A stretch of DNA of 34,700 nt from Candidatus Gastranaerophilales bacterium HUM_12 (GTDB lineage Bacteria > Cyanobacteriota > Vampirovibrionia > Gastranaerophilales > Gastranaerophilaceae). Below the pieces are notes generated by a model. The model was given only the letters and a program-made list of their open reading frames with translations. It was not told the DNA's origin and ran no database searches. Position numbers and translations under genes: made by a program. Numbering within the stretch: position 1 is the first letter of the stretch; every line of letters starts with the position of its first letter. The stretch is from positions 12,206 to 46,905 of the forward strand of contig DABJ01000003.1 in the NCBI GenBank assembly GCA_002102825.1, in the 5' to 3' direction. Shown here piece by piece: positions 32,758-34,700 of this stretch.

Positions 32758-34065
32758 ATGATACCAAAAATAACAGCAAGTACAGTTTACTCCAAATTGG
32801 GAGACAATAGTTCTCTAGTTCCATTAGCAATCAAAGATATTGCTAACAGTTGCGGTTTAACAGCAGCTTCATATATGTCAGGGGACAACGCAGAGGGAAA
32901 AGACAGATTTATAGATGAATTCGGCACACAAGCTATTTGGCTTTGGGGAATTCCGGTTTATAAAAAACTTTTGGACATAGCTTTATTCAAACAAGCAAAA
33001 CTAGATCCGGAAGTTGATGCCAGAATTCTTAAAAACAAAGATATTTTACAAGCAGCTAAAGAAATGGCTCCGACAGAATCTATCAAAAATAGCCTTAAAG
33101 CAGTTGCAGAAAATCAAAGTAAATTCAAAGCTCTTACAGTTGCTAAGTTTGCCGCTTCTACAATTTTGACAGCAGGAACATATTTAGGCTTAACAAAATT
33201 CAGACACAATTACACTGAATCAAAAATCAAAAAAGATTACTTCGAAAAGATGAAAAAGCAACAAATGAACGGCTATAACACAGAAAATATTCCGTTCTCC
33301 TCAGCATTTTCACATGTTCACAAACAAAATAAAAACAGCAAGAACGTAGCATTCACGGGCGGAGTTCAAGATTTCATCTTTGATCCGGTGAAAAACTTAA
33401 TGCTAGTAGATGGCGCAATCACAGGTGAAAGATTAACCCATGCTAAAAATCCGCAAGACTTCTTGGGTTACGTAATCAAAGAGGGCTTCTTCTGGGCATT
33501 TATGTACTTTGCAGGTCCTACATTATCTAAAGCATTAGAAAAATTTGCAGACCAAAAAGGTAAATCAATTGACCTTGATTCAAGAGTAATCTTTGGCAAA
33601 GACTTAGAAAAAGCATTTAACGGAAAAGACTCCGGAATTATGCCAAAACAAATTCAAGAATTCAAAAAGGCAGCAAAATCAGATCTTGAATTATACAAAT
33701 TCGCAGTAAAACCGGAAAACAAAAACTTAATCATTAAAATGGCTAAAGATTCCGGCATAATAACTCTTGCTGATGGTTCAGAACTTGTTGATACAAGAAA
33801 ATACATTGATTTGAAAGAATTGAGAGGAATTTGTGACAAAGCAGAAAAATTATTCACTCAATACAAAAAATCAGAACAACCACTAGACGAATTCTTGAAA
33901 TCAGTAAGAAGCTTGAAAAAAGCATCAATCCTTAAAAACATCGGTGCTTGTATCGGAGCATTAGGCATCATCGCACCGGCAATTATGCTAGGTTTGAGAA
34001 AACTTAATCCTGATTATCAAGTAAGAAAAGATATTGAAAAGAAATTAGCTAACCAACAGGCTTAA
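32758..34065 (+). CDS. Large lineage-specific membrane protein with FTG motif, unknown function
   Basis: A 435-residue protein I cannot name. Hydrophobic segments lie at about residues 57-77 (FGTQAIWLWGIPVYKKLLD), 123-143 (FAASTILTAGTYLGL), 240-262 (EGFFWAFMYFAGPTL) and 395-415 (KNIGACIGALGIIAPAIMLG), with long Lys-rich helical parts between. Residues about 198-206 read NVAFTGGVQ, an FTG motif like that near the start of the protein at 30846. The layout of an N-terminal GLTAASYMSGD block, then a D-E-F-x-TQ helix, and a C-terminal A-x-L-x-I-x-AP membrane segment recalls the pair at 10380-11541. AGAGGA precedes the ATG by 11 bases. The long upstream leader with a terminator suggests regulated expression. 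Confidence 0.78.
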   Translation: MIPKITASTVYSKLGDNSSLVPLAIKDIANSCGLTAASYMSGDNAEGKDRFIDEFGTQAIWLWGIPVYKKLLDIALFKQAKLDPEVDARILKNKDILQAAKEMAPTESIKNSLKAVAENQSKFKALTVAKFAASTILTAGTYLGLTKFRHNYTESKIKKDYFEKMKKQQMNGYNTENIPFSSAFSHVHKQNKNSKNVAFTGGVQDFIFDPVKNLMLVDGAITGERLTHAKNPQDFLGYVIKEGFFWAFMYFAGPTLSKALEKFADQKGKSIDLDSRVIFGKDLEKAFNGKDSGIMPKQIQEFKKAAKSDLELYKFAVKPENKNLIIKMAKDSGIITLADGSELVDTRKYIDLKELRGICDKAEKLFTQYKKSEQPLDEFLKSVRSLKKASILKNIGACIGALGIIAPAIMLGLRKLNPDYQVRKDIEKKLANQQA

Positions 34066-34077
34066 TCCTAAAAAAGC

Positions 34078-34106
34078 TTGACAAATTTGTACAATACCAA
34101 TAAAAT
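34078..34106 (+). promoter_or_regulatory. Promoter of the Fur-family gene
   Basis: TTGACA (34078-34083), 17-bp spacer, TAAAAT (34101-34106). The spacer contains ACAAATTTGT, a perfect 10-bp palindrome. The -10 overlaps the Fur box by one base. Confidence 0.75.
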
Positions 34107-34120
34107 GATAATAGTTATCA
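34106..34120. promoter_or_regulatory. Fur box (7-1-7 inverted repeat) for autoregulation
   Basis: TGATAATAGTTATCA matches the Gram-positive-style Fur consensus TGATAATNATTATCA at all defined positions but one. It sits just downstream of the -10, where binding would block transcription of the regulator and rubredoxin. Confidence 0.75.
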
Positions 34121-34135
34121 ATTTGAGTTAAACAG

Positions 34136-34522
34136 ATGAATTATTCAAAACAGCGAGAAATTATACTAGATACGTTGAGCAAAAACGCAATCCACCCAAC
34201 AGCAGAAGCACTGTTGGAATTTCTCAAACGAAATGATTCAAATGTAGGAATGACAACTCTTTACCGAAACTTGAACCAGCTTGCAGATGCAGGATTGATA
34301 AAAAAAATTGACGGTTTAGAGCCATCAGCTCATTTTGATCACAATACTTTTGAGCATTATCATTTTATATGTGAAAAGTGCAAAAAGGTATATGATATCC
34401 CGTCTTCTGTAGCACCGGACTTGGTGAAAAACACAACAGAAGCAACAGGATTTGATATAACAAGCCATGATATAGTATTTCATGGTATTTGCAGTGAATG
34501 TAAAAGAAAGGACATTGATTAA
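34136..34522 (+). CDS. Fur/PerR family metal-dependent repressor, PerR-like in its metal site
   Basis: A 128-residue regulator with a winged HTH (residues 5-60, GMTTLYRNLNQLADAGLIKK as recognition part) and a dimerisation domain. The regulatory metal site can be placed: H20 in HPTAE, D68 in HFDHNT, H74 and H76 in EHYHF, and D87 in KVYDI. Structural zinc cysteines C79/C82 and C119/C122 are present. An Asp at the D87 place is typical of peroxide-sensing PerR, whereas Fur usually has Glu. A rubredoxin gene follows 2 bases later, a partner typical of anaerobes' peroxide defence. The promoter carries a near-perfect Fur box. PerR-like peroxide or iron sensing is therefore likely; the exact signal is inferred. 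Confidence 0.9.
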   Translation: MNYSKQREIILDTLSKNAIHPTAEALLEFLKRNDSNVGMTTLYRNLNQLADAGLIKKIDGLEPSAHFDHNTFEHYHFICEKCKKVYDIPSSVAPDLVKNTTEATGFDITSHDIVFHGICSECKRKDID

Positions 34523-34524
34523 TT

Positions 34525-34665
34525 ATGGAAAAATGGGTATGTACAGTTTGCGGTTACGTTTATGATCCGGCAGAAAATGACGGAGTAAAATTTGAAGATT
34601 TACCGGAAGATTATGTTTGTCCATTATGTGGTGTTGGTAAAGACCAATTCGAAAAAGAAGCATAA
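34525..34665 (+). CDS. Rubredoxin (short-loop form)
   Basis: A 46-residue iron protein that carries single electrons, probably to rubrerythrin or oxygen reductases in peroxide and oxygen defence. Two C-x2-C pairs bind the iron: C6/C9 in WVCTVCGYVYDP and C32/C35 in YVCPLCGVGKDQF. The loop between YDPAE and FEDLP is about seven residues shorter than in common rubredoxins, as in the 45-residue Desulfovibrio desulfuricans protein. AAGGA lies 13 bases ahead of the ATG. The 2-base gap to the Fur-family gene means a shared transcript under the Fur box. Confidence 0.95.
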   Translation: MEKWVCTVCGYVYDPAENDGVKFEDLPEDYVCPLCGVGKDQFEKEA

Positions 34666-34682
34666 TTTTTAAATAGGATAAA

Positions 34683-34700
34683 ATGAATGGCGGATTGACT
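34683..34700 (+). CDS. Start of a further gene in the Fur-rubredoxin operon (partial)
   Basis: An ATG at 34683 follows AGGATAAA, a good ribosome site, 17 bases after the rubredoxin stop. Six codons are seen (MNGGLT) before the window ends, too few to name the product. Confidence 0.4.

Overview
The window looks like a piece of chromosome from a low-GC, Gram-negative-type (diderm) bacterium of the non-photosynthetic cyanobacterial sister group, most likely Candidatus Gastranaerophilales (Vampirovibrionia/Melainabacteria). The diderm reading rests on an AsmA-like protein, an RND efflux pump and two TolC-like proteins. The lineage call rests on a prepilin with a FTLAEVLITLG-type N-terminus and on several lineage-type orphan proteins with FTG motifs and membrane segments. 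It is an inference from protein style, not from a marker gene. There are no rRNA or tRNA genes and no CRISPR array.

Layout. 1-2361 (minus): WG-repeat secreted protein, Lrp/AsnC regulator and a class I aminotransferase cut by the window edge. 2433-5252 (plus): AsmA-like envelope protein, divergent from that operon. 5265-5883: a scar in which the 3' half of an XRE repressor gene and the 3' half of a pilin gene lie back to back, both without their 5' ends. 6008-10285 (plus): Na+/phosphate cotransporter with PhoU domain, acyl-ACP thioesterase, and an AMP-forming acyl synthetase with its own promoter. 10380-11541 (minus): two adjacent paralogous membrane proteins of unknown function. 11703-12245 (minus): 3-methyladenine DNA glycosylase I. 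12361-16353 (plus): very large secreted TPR protein with a lysine-rich coiled-coil tail.

16422-23008 is a complete tripartite efflux locus: a divergent MarR repressor, then a periplasmic adaptor, an RND pump and a TolC-like channel joined by 1-base overlaps. A near-consensus promoter carries a palindromic operator candidate at its start site. 23053-23685 is a mobile-looking unit: a small GIY-YIG nuclease gene between two 160-bp copies (154/160 identical) of an imperfect palindrome. A decayed third copy follows the pilin gene at 24068-24802. 25161-25463 is an orphan small membrane protein.

25475-32272 is mostly minus strand: an orphan PAS histidine kinase, a second TolC-like protein with a histidine-rich tail, a Nif3-like protein, coaBC, gmk, a small FTG-motif protein and a membrane protein of unknown function. 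32273-32757 has no large gene but contains a structured leader with an intrinsic terminator and a possible competing anti-terminator fold, a 28-codon ORF and a hairpin next to the ribosome site of a 435-residue membrane protein (32758-34065). The window ends with a Fur/PerR-family regulator under an almost perfect Fur box, a short-form rubredoxin and the first codons of a further gene.

Most notable: the possible attenuator at 32408-32521, the GIY-YIG/palindrome unit, the double-truncation scar at about 5376, the likely leaderless genes, and the family of paralogous membrane proteins.
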